A stretch of 64,000 bases of DNA from contig NZ_CP047166.1 of assembly GCF_016806125.1 (NCBI RefSeq), positions 1,860,001-1,924,000 on the forward strand. The letters are read 5' to 3'. The first letter of the stretch is position 1; every line of letters begins with the position of its first letter. Origin of the DNA: Ponticoccus alexandrii (lineage in GTDB: Bacteria; Pseudomonadota; Alphaproteobacteria; Rhodobacterales; Rhodobacteraceae). Position numbers and translations under genes: made by a program. The notes under the pieces were generated by a model that saw only the letters and a list, made by a program, of their open reading frames with translations, was not told the origin of the DNA and ran no database searches. This document shows, piece by piece, positions 48,227 through 57,582 of the stretch.

Positions 48227-49780
48227 ATGGAAGACGCGGTTTTCGTGGGCGGTGGCGGACCGTCCTACGGCGAGAAACAGCATTTGCGGCTGGGCTATGC
48301 CAACCGGCACGGTCTGATCGCCGGGGCCACGGGGACTGGCAAGACCGTGACCCTGCAAATCCTCGCCGAGGGTTTTTCGCAGGCCGGTGTGCCGGTCTTC
48401 ATGGCCGATGTGAAAGGCGACCTCTCGGGGCTGGCCAAGGCCGGCAGCGCGGATCACAAGCTGCACGCGCCCTTCATGGAGCGCTGCGGCAAGATCGGCT
48501 TCGAGGATTTCGCCTATGCAGGGTTTCCGGTCTGTTTCTGGGATCTCTACGGCGTGCAGGGCCACCCGGTGCGCACGACCATCGCCGAGATGGGGCCGCT
48601 TCTGCTGGCGCGCCTGCTGGATCTCAGCGAGGCGCAGGAGGGCATTCTGAACATCGCCTTCCGGCTGGCGGACGAAGAGGGCATGCCGCTGCTGGACCTG
48701 AACGACCTGCGTGCGATGCTGGTGTGGATCGGCGAGAACCGGGGTGACCTGTCGCTGCGCTACGGCAATATCTCTGTCGCCTCCGTCGGCGCGATTCAGC
48801 GGCGCCTTCTGGTGCTCGAGGAAGAGGGCGGCGCCGGGTTCTTCGGCGAGCCCGCGCTAGAGCTTGCGGATCTGTTGCGGGTCGGGCCGGACGGGCGCGG
48901 GCAGGTCAATATCCTTGCCGCCGACAAACTGATGGCGGCGCCGCGGCTTTACGCGACCTTCCTGCTGTGGCTGCTGTCCGAGCTGTTCGAGGACCTGCCC
49001 GAGGTCGGCGACCCGGAGAAGCCCAAGCTGGTCTTCTTCTTCGACGAGGCGCACCTCTTGTTCGACGGCGCGCCCCGGGCGCTGGTGGACAAGGTCGAGC
49101 AGGTGGCGCGGCTGATCCGGTCGAAGGGAGTGGGGGTCTACTTCGTCACCCAGTCGCCCGACGACATTCCCGAAGACATCCTCGGCCAGCTTGGCAACCG
49201 GGTGCAGCACGCGCTGCGGGCCTTCACCGCGCGCGATCGCAAGGCGCTGCGGCTGGCCTCCGAGACCTACCGCGAGAACCCGGCGTTCGACATCGAGACG
49301 GCGATCCGCGAGGTCGGCGTGGGCGAGGCCGTGACGTCTTTTCTGGAAAAGAAGGGGGTGCCGGGCATGGCGCAGCGCACGCTGGTGCGCCCGCCCTCGT
49401 CGCAGCTTGGCCCGATCGAAGCGGCAGAGCGGGAGGCGGTGGTTCTGGCCTCTGATCTGCGGGCCAAATACGCGCAGGCGGTGGACCGCACATCGGCCTA
49501 CGAGATGCTGAAGGCCCGCGCCGAGAAGGCTGCCGCCGAAGCCGCAGAGGCGGAGCGCGCGGAGGAAGAGATGGAGGCCCGCGAACGCGAGTACCGCGCA
49601 GGGCGGCGCTATACCGGCAAGCGGGTGAGCCGCTCGACCTCCGGCGCCTCGACCCGGCGCGACCGGCAGAGCGAGAGCTTTGGCGAGGCCATGGGCAAGA
49701 TGGTGATGAAGGAACTGACAGGGACCACCGGGCGCCGGATTGTGCGCGGAATCCTCGGCGGGCTGTTCAAGGCGCGTTGA
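48227..49780 (+). CDS. HerA-like ATPase (DUF853)
   Basis: A 517-residue AAA+/FtsK-HerA-type ATPase. Walker [13 protein letters not shown], then [20 protein letters not shown] (a family signature), Walker [21 protein letters not shown], sensor [20 protein letters not shown] and the arginine region [21 protein letters not shown] charged coiled-coil tail ([20 protein letters not shown]) and a C-terminal [13 protein letters not shown] helix follow. ATG 48227 has AAGG upstream; an earlier TTG at 48182 is less likely. Cellular role unknown, thought to be in DNA or chromosome processing. Confidence 0.9.
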   Translation: MEDAVFVGGGGPSYGEKQHLRLGYANRHGLIAGATGTGKTVTLQILAEGFSQAGVPVFMADVKGDLSGLAKAGSADHKLHAPFMERCGKIGFEDFAYAGFPVCFWDLYGVQGHPVRTTIAEMGPLLLARLLDLSEAQEGILNIAFRLADEEGMPLLDLNDLRAMLVWIGENRGDLSLRYGNISVASVGAIQRRLLVLEEEGGAGFFGEPALELADLLRVGPDGRGQVNILAADKLMAAPRLYATFLLWLLSELFEDLPEVGDPEKPKLVFFFDEAHLLFDGAPRALVDKVEQVARLIRSKGVGVYFVTQSPDDIPEDILGQLGNRVQHALRAFTARDRKALRLASETYRENPAFDIETAIREVGVGEAVTSFLEKKGVPGMAQRTLVRPPSSQLGPIEAAEREAVVLASDLRAKYAQAVDRTSAYEMLKARAEKAAAEAAEAERAEEEMEAREREYRAGRRYTGKRVSRSTSGASTRRDRQSESFGEAMGKMVMKELTGTTGRRIVRGILGGLFKAR

Positions 49781-49800
49781 AGGTGGGACCGGCGCGGGGG

Positions 49801-49825
49801 GAAGGGTTTTGCAGGAAAACCCTTC
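49801..49825. terminator. Terminator hairpin after the DUF853 gene
   Basis: A perfect 10-bp stem GAAGGGTTTT (49801-49810) with AAAACCCTTC (49816-49825) and a GCAGG loop, 20 bases after the stop. The A/T half of the stem gives T-runs on both strands, so it may act in either direction. Confidence 0.7.
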
Positions 49826-49855
49826 CGGCCAGCTCTGGCACTCACCCAAGCAAGC

Positions 49856-50012
49856 CTTCGGAGCCGTCCTTCCCCTTTGCCCTGCGTGCCATCTCTGGCC
49901 GCCCGACCCAAGCAAAATAGCCGTCTCCCCGTTCCGGGGCCCCTCGGCGATTTGGCTTGGTCCGGGCACCCGGAGCTGCCCTTCGGGCCGCAGGCGAAGG
50001 ACGGCTCCGAAG
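49856..50012. other. Nested multi-hairpin intergenic element
   Basis: A perfect 17-bp outer stem (49856-49872 CTTCGGAGCCGTCCTTC with 49996-50012) encloses 123 bases. Inside are a 16-bp stem with two mismatches (49908-49923 with 49945-49960, CCAAGC...GCTTGG), a CCCCG-CGGGG hairpin in its loop, then CCGGG-CA-CCCGG and GCCC-TTC-GGGC hairpins. The set would fold into a multi-branched structure. It lies between the DUF853 and MFS genes (convergent). It could be a structured RNA, a palindromic mobile repeat or a complex terminator. Confidence 0.6.
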
Positions 50013-50063
50013 CAAGCCATGGGGGCGGGGCCGGTTTCGTATGTTGCGCGGGGGTGGCCGCTG

Positions 50064-51233
50064 TCAGCCCGGTGCGGTCCGGCCCCGTGGCAGGCCGGGG
50101 CCGTGGCCGAGCACCGGAGCGAGGGCGGCGATGGCGAGTGCCGCGGCGCCCACAAGCGCCAGGGCGAGGCGCAGCGAGGTCAGTTCCGCGAGAAAGCCGA
50201 TGGCGGGCGGTCCCATCAGCATGGCGCCGTACCCCAGCGTCGCGACCGAGGCGATGGCCTGTCCGGCGGGCACGTCCGGATCGGCGGCGGCGCGGCTGAA
50301 GGCCATGGGGATCACCGCCGCGTAGCCCATGCCGATCAGCCCGTATCCGGCCAGCGTCAGCGGCAGCGTGGCCGGGCCGACCACCAGTCCCGTCCCGAGG
50401 GCGGCAAAAAGACCGGCGGCGCGCGCGGTGGCCACCGGGCCGAAACGCGTGATCAGCCCGTCGACGCAAAGCCGCATCGCTACCATGGTTGCACTGAAGG
50501 TGGCATAGCCCAGGGCCGCCTGCGATTGCGTGGTGCCGACCACATCGGCAAGGAAGACCGCGCTCCAGTCGGCGGCGGCGCCTTCGCCGAGCCCCGCCGC
50601 GAGGGCTACCACGCCCACCAGCACCAGCGCGCCGCGCGGCAGGGCAAAGACCGGTCCCTTGGCGGCGGGCGCGCTGCGGCGGCTGTCCCAGCGGGTGCGG
50701 ATCAGCGGGCCGAAGACCACCGCCACCGCCAGGGCGGTCAGGGCGAAATGCGCGTCGAGCGACAGGCCCGCGCGGGTGGCCAGCCAGCCTCCGCCCGCGC
50801 CCAGACCGGCGCCTAGGCTCCACATCGCGTGGAAGGACGACATGATCGAGCGGCCCGAGGCGCGTTCGACCTCTGCCGCCCAGCTGTTCATCGCCACGTC
50901 CATGGCGCCGTGGCAGGCGCCGAAGGCGAAGAGCGCGGCGGCCAGCGCGAGGGGGACCGGGGCGAGGCCGATGGCGATGATGGTCAGAAGGTAGAGGCAG
51001 GCCAGCATGCAGGCGACCGGGTAGGCGCCGCGCCGGTCGGCCATGCTGCCCGCCAGCGGGAAGGACAGCAGCGCGCCGACCCCCATGACCAGCAGCATCA
51101 GCCCGAGCGCGCCTTCGGAAAACTCGAAACGGTCGCGCACCGCCGGAACCCGGCTGGCCCAGGCGCCCAGAAGCGCGCCGTTCAGGGCAAAGGCGGCAGA
51201 GACCGCAAGGCGGGCGCGGCGGATGTCAGGCAT
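50064..51233 (-). CDS. MFS transporter
   Basis: A 389-residue permease with about twelve hydrophobic segments. The motif FPLAGSMADRRGAYPVACML (loop 2-3 MFS signature), the start ALNGALLGAWASRVPAVRDR and PLIRTRWDSRRSAPAAKGPV (central loop) place it in the FucP/YbjJ-type sugar or drug exporter group. Its start overlaps the end of the regulator gene by 8 bases, so it is probably controlled by that regulator. Substrate unknown. Confidence 0.85.
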   Translation of the reverse strand: MPDIRRARLAVSAAFALNGALLGAWASRVPAVRDRFEFSEGALGLMLLVMGVGALLSFPLAGSMADRRGAYPVACMLACLYLLTIIAIGLAPVPLALAAALFAFGACHGAMDVAMNSWAAEVERASGRSIMSSFHAMWSLGAGLGAGGGWLATRAGLSLDAHFALTALAVAVVFGPLIRTRWDSRRSAPAAKGPVFALPRGALVLVGVVALAAGLGEGAAADWSAVFLADVVGTTQSQAALGYATFSATMVAMRLCVDGLITRFGPVATARAAGLFAALGTGLVVGPATLPLTLAGYGLIGMGYAAVIPMAFSRAAADPDVPAGQAIASVATLGYGAMLMGPPAIGFLAELTSLRLALALVGAAALAIAALAPVLGHGPGLPRGRTAPG

Positions 51234-51978
51234 GGCGGATCTCCATTCCGAGGTCTGAATAGGCGGGTGTCACATCGCCGGGCGCATCGGTGATCAGGAT
51301 GTCCAGCGCCGCGCAGGGGGCGACGCGGAACCGGCTGCGTGTGCCAAGCTTTGCCGCGGCGGTCAGCAGGGCGCTGCGATGGGCCGCGTCGAGCATGGCG
51401 CGCTTGACCGCAGCCTCGTCGCAGTCCTCGGCCGAGAGGCCGAAGGCGGGGTCGATGCCGCAGACCCCCAGCAGGGCGAGGTCGGCGGCGATGCGGGACA
51501 GTGCCCGCGTGGTGTCCGAGCCGACCGCGATGGCACCCGAGGGCGAGAGGCGGCCGCCGATCAGATGCGTCGGCGTGCCCCGGCGCAGGGTGGCAAGCGC
51601 CACGGCGGGAGCAGGCGTCACGATCAGCGCCTTGGGAAGCCGGGGCAGGGCGGCGGCGAGTGCGGCGATGGTCGTGCCTCCGCCCATGAGCACCACCATG
51701 CCGTCCGCGATAAGCGGCAGGGCGGCGGTGGTCAGGGCGGCGTGGTCCATCTCTGGCAGGCGGTCGAGCGTGGCACGCGCCAGCGGCTGGGGTGGCAGCG
51801 CGCCACCCCGGATGCAACGGGCGTGGCCCTGCGCTTCCAGCACCTTGAGGTCGCGGCGCATGCTGTCGGGCGAGACGCCGAATTCCTGCGAAAGGGCGCT
51901 GAGGCTAAGCGCCTCGCCTGCGTCGAGACGGTGGCGCAGCGCCTCTTGCCGGGCTTCGGGTGTGTTTGGCCGGATCAT
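51226..51978 (-). CDS. DeoR-family transcriptional regulator
   Basis: A 250-residue protein from ATG at 51978. N-terminal HTH_DeoR (ALSQEFGVSPDSMRRDLKVL, EAQGHARCIRGGALPP) followed by a DeoRC sugar-phosphate-sensing domain (VVLMGGGTTIAALAAALPRL, HLIGGRLSPSGAIAVGSDTT, LALLGVCGIDPAFGLSAEDC). The frame is open to 52194 but that region lacks HTH similarity. It is transcribed ahead of the MFS gene and probably represses it in response to a phosphorylated sugar or similar ligand. Confidence 0.88.
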   Translation of the reverse strand: MIRPNTPEARQEALRHRLDAGEALSLSALSQEFGVSPDSMRRDLKVLEAQGHARCIRGGALPPQPLARATLDRLPEMDHAALTTAALPLIADGMVVLMGGGTTIAALAAALPRLPKALIVTPAPAVALATLRRGTPTHLIGGRLSPSGAIAVGSDTTRALSRIAADLALLGVCGIDPAFGLSAEDCDEAAVKRAMLDAAHRSALLTAAAKLGTRSRFRVAPCAALDILITDAPGDVTPAYSDLGMEIRHA

Positions 51979-52583
51979 CTGGAAATTCCATGTTTTGCGG
52001 CAAGTTGCCGTATTTCGCCTGAAGCTGCAATACCGACCGCCCGGTGACGCTGCCAGCGGGGCCGCAGGGGCAGCGGCCTGCCGGGCGGGCCGGGCGTTCT
52101 TGCTTCTCGGGCTTTGGCCCGCACAGCCGGGAGGGCCGAAGCAGGGCAGGGGGCGGGTGCGGCCAGCGGCAAATTTCTTCGAAGAAATTTGCAAGAGTTT
52201 TCTAAAACTCTTTCGCCTGCCGGAGTGACCCCGGCGCGGCGCCCGGGGATCCGGGCTTGGCGGACATGGGACCGATGTCGCAGTTGCTGTCCTGCGCGAG
52301 CGGGGGGCGGGCGGCCCTAGGCTTCCGTTTCGCCGGTCGGACAGGCCGAAATGGGTGCTGGGATCGCCGGGGCATTTCGCCTAACCTTGGTGTACACAGA
52401 CGGTGTGCGATGCCATCGGTGTCCGGGCAGCGGATGAGCGAATCGATGCGATCGTCGCGGCTTGCGCGATGTTTCTAAAGCGGCCGCTCTGGCGAAGCGG
52501 GGCGCGCGGCTACGCCCTTGGTCTAATATCCCCGGCCCCGGCCACGCGCCTAGGCTGCGCCTGACACGGAAAGGACTGAATCC
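51979..52583. other. 605-base divergent intergenic region
   Basis: Between the deoR-like and coxG genes, which are divergent, I see no gene. Two AT-rich perfect hairpins lie at 52170-52191 and 52193-52212 (separate entry). The coxG promoter is expected near its right end. No IS ends or RNA genes are seen. Confidence 0.5.
52170..52212. repeat. Twin AT-rich perfect hairpins
   Basis: CAAATTTCTTC with GAAGAAATTTG (52170-52191, no loop) is followed one base later by AAGAGTTTT-CT-AAAACTCTT (52193-52212). Both are perfect and AT-rich inside a G+C-rich region. Such paired elements recur between genes in some Roseobacter genomes (my recollection, not checked). They lie between divergent genes, so a plain terminator role is doubtful. 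Confidence 0.7.
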
Positions 52584-53108
52584 ATGAAAATGAGCGATTC
52601 CCGTATCATCAAAGCTCCGCAGGAGGTGGTCTGGGCCGCGATCCTCGACCCCGAGGTGCTGAAGGCCTGCGTGCCCGGCTGCACCGAGATGTCCGGCTCT
52701 GCGGAAGAGGGCTTCGAGGCGACGGTCGTCCAGAAGGTCGGCCCGGTGAAGGCAACCTTCAAGGGGCAGGTCTCACTGTCCAACATGGACGCGCCCAATG
52801 CCGTCACGCTTTCGGGCGAGGGCAAGGGCGGCGCCGCCGGTTTCGCCAAGGGCGCGGCGGACGTGAAGCTGGCCCCCGCCGAGGGCGGCACCGAGCTGAC
52901 CTATGACGTCGAGGCCAACGTGGGCGGCAAGCTGGCGCAGCTGGGCAGCCGGATCATCGACGGCTTCGCCAAGAAGATGGCCGACCAGTTCTTCGACAAT
53001 TTCCAGCAGGCGGTCGAGGGGCCGTCCGACCCCGACGAGGCGCCCGAAGTCGATGCGCCCGATCAGGAAGGCAAGAAAAAGGGCTGGTTCAAGCGCATGG
53101 TTTCGTGA
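52584..53108 (+). CDS. coxG: CoxG/SRPBCC-family protein (carbon monoxide dehydrogenase subunit G-like)
   Basis: A 174-residue START/SRPBCC-fold protein. MSDSRIIKAPQEVVWAAILD, PEVLKACVPGCTEM and GGAAGFAKGAADVKLAPAEGG then TELTYDVEANVGGKLAQLGS are family signatures; the C-terminus has a basic-hydrophobic tail KKGWFKRMV, a likely membrane anchor. In Oligotropha CoxG recruits CO dehydrogenase to the membrane. It begins the cox-like operon, 80 bases ahead of coxS. Confidence 0.9.
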   Translation: MKMSDSRIIKAPQEVVWAAILDPEVLKACVPGCTEMSGSAEEGFEATVVQKVGPVKATFKGQVSLSNMDAPNAVTLSGEGKGGAAGFAKGAADVKLAPAEGGTELTYDVEANVGGKLAQLGSRIIDGFAKKMADQFFDNFQQAVEGPSDPDEAPEVDAPDQEGKKKGWFKRMVS

Positions 53109-53188
53109 ACTCTGCGCGCATGTGATTTTTCCCGGCACGCAGGCCGTGCCGGCTTACCCAGATTTGGACATCCAGGGAGGATAGCAAG

Positions 53189-53674
53189 ATGGCAGAAGTG
53201 ACGATGGTGGTGAACGGCAGATCCGTCACCAAGTCGGTCAAGGGCAACACGCTGATGACGGAGTTCCTGCGCGAAGAGCTGCGTCTGACCGGCACCCACG
53301 TCGGCTGCGACACCTCGCAGTGCGGCGCCTGCACGATCCACGTCAACGGCCTGCAGGTGAAGGCCTGCACCATGTTCGCGGCCGAGGCCGAGGGTGCCGA
53401 GGTGGCGACCATCGAGGGGCAGGCGGACAAGGACGGCACGCTGAACGCGATCCAGGCGGCGTTTCAGGAATACCACGGGCTTCAGTGCGGCTTCTGCACG
53501 CCGGGCATGGTCATGGCGGCGGCGGCGCTGCTGAAGGACAACCCCAAGCCCACCGAGGCCGAGGTGCGCCACCACCTGCAGGGCAACATCTGCCGCTGCA
53601 CCGGGTACCACAACATCGTCCGCGCGATCATGGCCGCATCGGGCCAGGACGTGCCGGCGGTCGCCGCCGAGTGA
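53189..53674 (+). CDS. coxS: Molybdenum hydroxylase small subunit, two [2Fe-2S] clusters (CoxS-like)
   Basis: A 161-residue protein with both iron-sulfur domains: plant-type ferredoxin motif [20 protein letters not shown] and the C-terminal helical domain with CGFCTPGM and [11 protein letters not shown]. It carries electrons from the molybdenum site to FAD. Ribosome site AGGGAGGA precedes ATG 53189. Together with the downstream L and M subunits it forms the SLM order of form-II enzymes. Confidence 0.93.
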   Translation: MAEVTMVVNGRSVTKSVKGNTLMTEFLREELRLTGTHVGCDTSQCGACTIHVNGLQVKACTMFAAEAEGAEVATIEGQADKDGTLNAIQAAFQEYHGLQCGFCTPGMVMAAAALLKDNPKPTEAEVRHHLQGNICRCTGYHNIVRAIMAASGQDVPAVAAE

Positions 53675-53756
53675 GTTTCGCGGGTGGGCCCGGGCCCGCC
53701 CTACCCAGATTTTCAGGGAGGGGCCCTGACCCCGACCCATTCCAGGGAGGATACCC

Positions 53757-56129
53757 ATGCCGAAAGATCATGGCATCGGCGCAAGCCAGAAGCGGCGCGA
53801 GGACGTGCGCTTCCTGACCGGAGCCGGTCAGTACACCGACGATATTTCCGTCTACGGTCAGACCTACTGCTATTTCCTGCGCTCGGACGTGGCGCACGGG
53901 ACGATCAATTCCATCAACACCGAAGCCGCCGCCGCCATGCCGGGCGTCGTGCGGATCTTCACCGGCGCCGATTTCGAGGGTGTCGGCGGTCTGCCCTGCG
54001 GCTGGCAGGTGACCGACAAGCACGGCGAAGCCATGAAGGAGCCGCCGCACCCGGTGCTGGCACAGGGCAAGGTGCGCCACGTCGGTGACCCGATTGCCGC
54101 CATCGTAGCCGAGAGCCTCGAAGAGGCGCGCAATGCCGCCGAGGCCATCGAGGTCGATATCTCCGAGCTGCCCGCCGTCGTCGACATGAAGGCCGCGCTG
54201 GCCGAGGGCGCCACCAAGGTTCACGACGATATCGCGGACAACCTCTGCTACGACTGGCAGTTCGGCACCGATACCGAGACGACGGACAAGGCCTTTGCCG
54301 AGGCCGCGCATGTCACCACGCTGGAGCTGGTGAACAACCGCCTCGTCGCCAACCCGATGGAGCCGCGTGTCGCGCTGGGGGACTACAACCGGGCCAACGA
54401 CGAGTCGACGCTCTACACGACCTCGCAGAACCCGCACGTCATCCGGCTGCTAATGGGCGCCTTCGTCCTCGGCATCCCCGAGCACAAGCTTAAGGTCGTG
54501 GCGCCCGACGTGGGCGGCGGCTTCGGCACCAAGATCTTCCACTACGCGGAAGAGGCCTTTGTCACCTTCGCCTCGCGGCAGATCAACCGGCCCGTCAAAT
54601 GGACCTCGTCGCGGTCCGAGGCCTTCATGTCCGATGCCCACGGTCGGGACCACGTGACCAAGATCGAACTGGCGCTGGATGCGGACAACAACTTCACCGC
54701 CGTGCGCACCGACACCTATGCCAACATGGGGGCCTATCTGTCGACCTTCTCGTCCTCGGTGCCGACATGGCTGCACGGGACGCTGATGGCGGGCAACTAC
54801 AAGACCCCCGCCGTGCAGGTGAACGTGAAGGCCGTCTTCACCAACACCGTGCCGGTGGACGCTTATCGCGGCGCGGGCCGCCCGGAAGCGACCTACCAGC
54901 TGGAGCGCGTGATCGACATGGCCGCCCGCGAGCTGGGTGTCGACCCGATCAAGCTGCGGCGGCAGAACTTCATCACCTCCTTCCCCTATGCCACGCCCGT
55001 GGCGGTCGAATACGACACTGGCGATTACGTTGCGACCATGGACAAGATGGAAGCGCTGATGGACCTCGGCAATTTCGAGGCGCGCCGGAAGGAAAGCGAG
55101 GCCAAGGGCAAGCTGCGCGGTCTCGGCATCAACTGCTTCATCGAGGCCTGCGGCATCGCGCCGTCGAATTTGGTGGGTCAGCTGGGCGCGCGCGCAGGTC
55201 TTTATGACGCCGCCACCGTGCGGGTGAATGCCACCGGCACGATCTCGGTCATGGTGGGCGCGCACAGCCACGGTCAGGGCCACGAGACGGTCTTCCCGCA
55301 GGTCGTGGCGGAAATGCTGGGCATCGACGAGTCGATGATCGATATCGTGCACGGCGACACCTCGAAGATCCCCTTCGGCATGGGCACCTACGGCTCGCGC
55401 TCGCTGGCGGTCTGCGGGTCGGCCATGGTGCGGGCGACCGAGAAGATCATCAACAAGGCCAAGAAGATCGCCGGTCACCTGCTCGAGGCCTCGGATGCCG
55501 ACATCGAGCTGAAGGACGGGCAGTTCTCGGTCGTGGGCACGGACAAGTCTGTGGCCTGGGGCGACGTGACGCTGGCCGCCTATGTGCCGCACAACTACCC
55601 GCTCGAGGATATCGAGCCGGGCCTCGAAGAGACTGCCTTCTACGATCCGGCGAACTTCACATATCCCGCGGGCGCCTATGCCTGCGAGGTCGAGGTGGAT
55701 CCGGAGACGGGCAAGGTCACCATCGAGAAGTTCGTCTCTGCGGATGACTTCGGCAACGTGGTCAACCCGATGATCGTCGAGGGGCAGGTCCACGGCGGCA
55801 TCGCGCAGGGGATCGGGCAGGCGCTGCTGGAAAACTGCGCCTATGACGAGAACGGCCAGCTGCTGTCGGCGTCCTACATGGACTACGCCATGCCGCGCGC
55901 CGACGACATCCCGATGATGGCGAACTACGTGGTCGACCACTCGTGCCAGACGCCCTGCACGCACAACCCGCTGGGGGTGAAGGGCTGCGGCGAGGCCGGG
56001 GCCATCGGCTCGCCGCCGACGGTGGTGAACGCGGTGATCGACGCGCTGCATTCGGCGGGCCATACCCATGTGACCCACATCGACATGCCGGTCTCGCCCT
56101 CGCGCGTCTGGCAGGCGATGCAGCACTGA
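53757..56129 (+). CDS. coxL: Molybdopterin-binding large subunit, form II CO-dehydrogenase-like
   Basis: A 790-residue xanthine-dehydrogenase-family large subunit. The N-terminal [20 protein letters not shown] and later [58 protein letters not shown] and [20 protein letters not shown] (active-site Glu) are all in place. The active-site loop is AYRGAGR (residues 369-375), the form-II signature; true CO dehydrogenases have AYRCSFR. So the substrate may not be CO and could be an aldehyde or a heterocycle. ATG is preceded by GGGAGGATACCC. Confidence 0.92.
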   Translation: MPKDHGIGASQKRREDVRFLTGAGQYTDDISVYGQTYCYFLRSDVAHGTINSINTEAAAAMPGVVRIFTGADFEGVGGLPCGWQVTDKHGEAMKEPPHPVLAQGKVRHVGDPIAAIVAESLEEARNAAEAIEVDISELPAVVDMKAALAEGATKVHDDIADNLCYDWQFGTDTETTDKAFAEAAHVTTLELVNNRLVANPMEPRVALGDYNRANDESTLYTTSQNPHVIRLLMGAFVLGIPEHKLKVVAPDVGGGFGTKIFHYAEEAFVTFASRQINRPVKWTSSRSEAFMSDAHGRDHVTKIELALDADNNFTAVRTDTYANMGAYLSTFSSSVPTWLHGTLMAGNYKTPAVQVNVKAVFTNTVPVDAYRGAGRPEATYQLERVIDMAARELGVDPIKLRRQNFITSFPYATPVAVEYDTGDYVATMDKMEALMDLGNFEARRKESEAKGKLRGLGINCFIEACGIAPSNLVGQLGARAGLYDAATVRVNATGTISVMVGAHSHGQGHETVFPQVVAEMLGIDESMIDIVHGDTSKIPFGMGTYGSRSLAVCGSAMVRATEKIINKAKKIAGHLLEASDADIELKDGQFSVVGTDKSVAWGDVTLAAYVPHNYPLEDIEPGLEETAFYDPANFTYPAGAYACEVEVDPETGKVTIEKFVSADDFGNVVNPMIVEGQVHGGIAQGIGQALLENCAYDENGQLLSASYMDYAMPRADDIPMMANYVVDHSCQTPCTHNPLGVKGCGEAGAIGSPPTVVNAVIDALHSAGHTHVTHIDMPVSPSRVWQAMQH

Positions 56130-56139
56130 GATTAGAGCG

Positions 56140-56189
56140 CCGGGGGCTTTCCGCCCCCGGACCCCCGAGAGTATTTGGACAGAAAAGAA
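56140..56189. repeat. Dispersed C/G-rich hairpin repeat, copy 3 (inverted)
   Basis: This block carries the CGGGGGC...GCCCCCG hairpin first and then GGACCCCCGAGAGTATTTGG and ACAGAAAAGAAG, the reverse complement of the copies at 3281-3332 and 44075-44134. It lies in the gap between coxL and coxM, where it would form a strong hairpin in the mRNA. Confidence 0.6.
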
Positions 56190-56227
56190 GCCCAGGCAGG
56201 TTTTGACGTCCGAAGGAGGACAAGACG

Positions 56228-57016
56228 ATGTATTCATTCGATATGGTGCGCCCCAAGACGGTGGCCGACGCGGTCTCCGCCCTTGGGCAGGAGGACGCGC
56301 AGGCGCTGGGGGGCGGTCAGACGCTGATCCCGACGCTGAAGCAGCGGCTGGCGATGCCGTCCGTGCTGGTGAGCCTGTCGGCCATCGACGAGATGAAGGG
56401 TGTGAGCGCCGAGGGCGGCGTGCTGACCATCGGCGGCGGCACGACCCATGCGACCGTGGCGCGCGAGGCGGCGGCGCATTACCCGGGGCTGGCGGCGCTG
56501 GCCGCCAATATCGGCGATCCGGCGGTGCGCAACCGCGGGACCATCGGCGGCTCGATCGCCAACAACGACCCCTCGGCCTGCTACCCGGCGGCGGCGCTGG
56601 GGTCGGGCGCGACCATCGTGACCAACACGCGCGAGATCGCGGCGGACGACTTCTTTCAGGGCATGTTCACGACCGCGCTGGAGGAGGGCGAGATCGTGAC
56701 GGCGGTGAAATTCCCGATCCCCGAGGCCGCGGCCTATGTGAAGTTCGAACAGCCCGCCTCGCGCTTTGCGCTGGTGGGTGTGTTCGTGTCGCGCGGGTCT
56801 GAGGGTGTGCGGGTGGCCGTGACCGGCGCATCGAACGAGGGTGTGCACCGCTGGACCGCCGCCGAGGAGGCGCTTTCGGGCACCTTCTCGGCCTCTGCGC
56901 TGGACGGCCTGTCGGTGCCTGCCGACAACATGATCTCGGACCTGCACGGCACCGGCGCCTATCGCGCGCACCTCGTGTCGGTGATCACCAAGCGGGCGGT
57001 CGCCGCCGCCGGATGA
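56228..57016 (+). CDS. coxM: Molybdenum hydroxylase FAD-binding subunit (CoxM-like)
   Basis: A 262-residue protein with FAD_binding_5 and CO_deh_flav_C domains. FAD contacts are in ALGGGQTLIPTLKQRL and ANIGDPAVRNRGTIGGSIAN then NDPSACYPAAALGSGA, and the C-terminal part has YVKFEQPASRFALVGVFVSR. It takes electrons from CoxS. GGAGGA precedes ATG 56228. It closes the operon before the terminator at 57038-57067. Confidence 0.92.
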   Translation: MYSFDMVRPKTVADAVSALGQEDAQALGGGQTLIPTLKQRLAMPSVLVSLSAIDEMKGVSAEGGVLTIGGGTTHATVAREAAAHYPGLAALAANIGDPAVRNRGTIGGSIANNDPSACYPAAALGSGATIVTNTREIAADDFFQGMFTTALEEGEIVTAVKFPIPEAAAYVKFEQPASRFALVGVFVSRGSEGVRVAVTGASNEGVHRWTAAEEALSGTFSASALDGLSVPADNMISDLHGTGAYRAHLVSVITKRAVAAAG

Positions 57017-57037
57017 TTCCGCAGGGAGGCAGCAAGG

Positions 57038-57067
57038 AAAGCCCCGGTCCTGTGTGGCCGGGGCTTT
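57038..57067 (+). terminator. Rho-independent terminator of the cox operon
   Basis: A perfect 10-bp stem AAAGCCCCGG (57038-57047) with CCGGGGCTTT (57058-57067), 10-base loop and a T-run, 22 bases after the coxM stop. Confidence 0.85.
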
Positions 57068-57161
57068 TCCTTTGCGGCCCTGCGCCTGCGGACCTTGGGC
57101 GGGCGCGCCCTGCGGAACCAGCGCGTGACCCGGCGGGTTTGTCGCTGTGACAGGAGGTGCG

Positions 57162-57380
57162 ATGATGAAGGATTATGACGAAGGCGACCCGGTGGAGTGG
57201 GACTGGGGCGAGGGCACAGCCTCTGGCCAGATCGTCAAGAAATACACCCGGAAAATCACACTGAAGATCAAGGGCAGCGCGGTTACGCGAAACGCGGATG
57301 ACGACGATCCGGCCTATCGGATCAGGCAGGCCGACGGCGCTGAGGTGCTCAAGAAGGGCAGTGAATTGCGCAAGGGCTGA
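57162..57380 (+). CDS. DUF2945 (hypervirulence-associated TUDOR-domain) protein
   Basis: A 72-residue protein. Residues MMKDYDEGDPVEWDWGEGTA then SGQIVKKYTRKITLKIKGSA and VTRNADDDDPAYRIRQADGA match DUF2945, a small SH3/Tudor-like fold common in bacteria and named after a fungal relative. GGAGGTGCG precedes ATG 57162. Function unknown. It lies between the cox operon and the transporter and may be independent of both. Confidence 0.82.
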   Translation: MMKDYDEGDPVEWDWGEGTASGQIVKKYTRKITLKIKGSAVTRNADDDDPAYRIRQADGAEVLKKGSELRKG

Positions 57381-57582
57381 GCCGGGGGCGCTCTGTGCTG
57401 GGTCTTGGGAAACTTTTGGAAGGCATGGCTGCGCGGGTGCACTTCTTTTCGGCGATTTCCGTGTTTGTGCCCGAAAATGCGACGAAAAATCCGGATATCT
57501 GCCTGGAATGGCTAACGGACAGGCGCACGGGTCGCTTACCCTGACCCGGACTGGGAATGATTCGACCGAGGAGAGAGCCCCC

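Noticed and set aside
53757-56129. Aerobic CO dehydrogenase (form I)
   Set aside because: The active-site loop is AYRGAGR, not AYRCSFR, and the gene order is S-L-M rather than M-S-L.
54450-56237. Minus-strand open frame of 595 codons opposite coxL
   Set aside because: Shadow of the molybdenum hydroxylase large subunit; no recognised domain.
57381-57582. Thiamin or other riboswitch before the NMT1-type transporter operon
   Set aside because: No TPP-type CTGAGA or GAACCTGAACCGGGT-like core and no other known aptamer pattern is visible in the 200-base leader.
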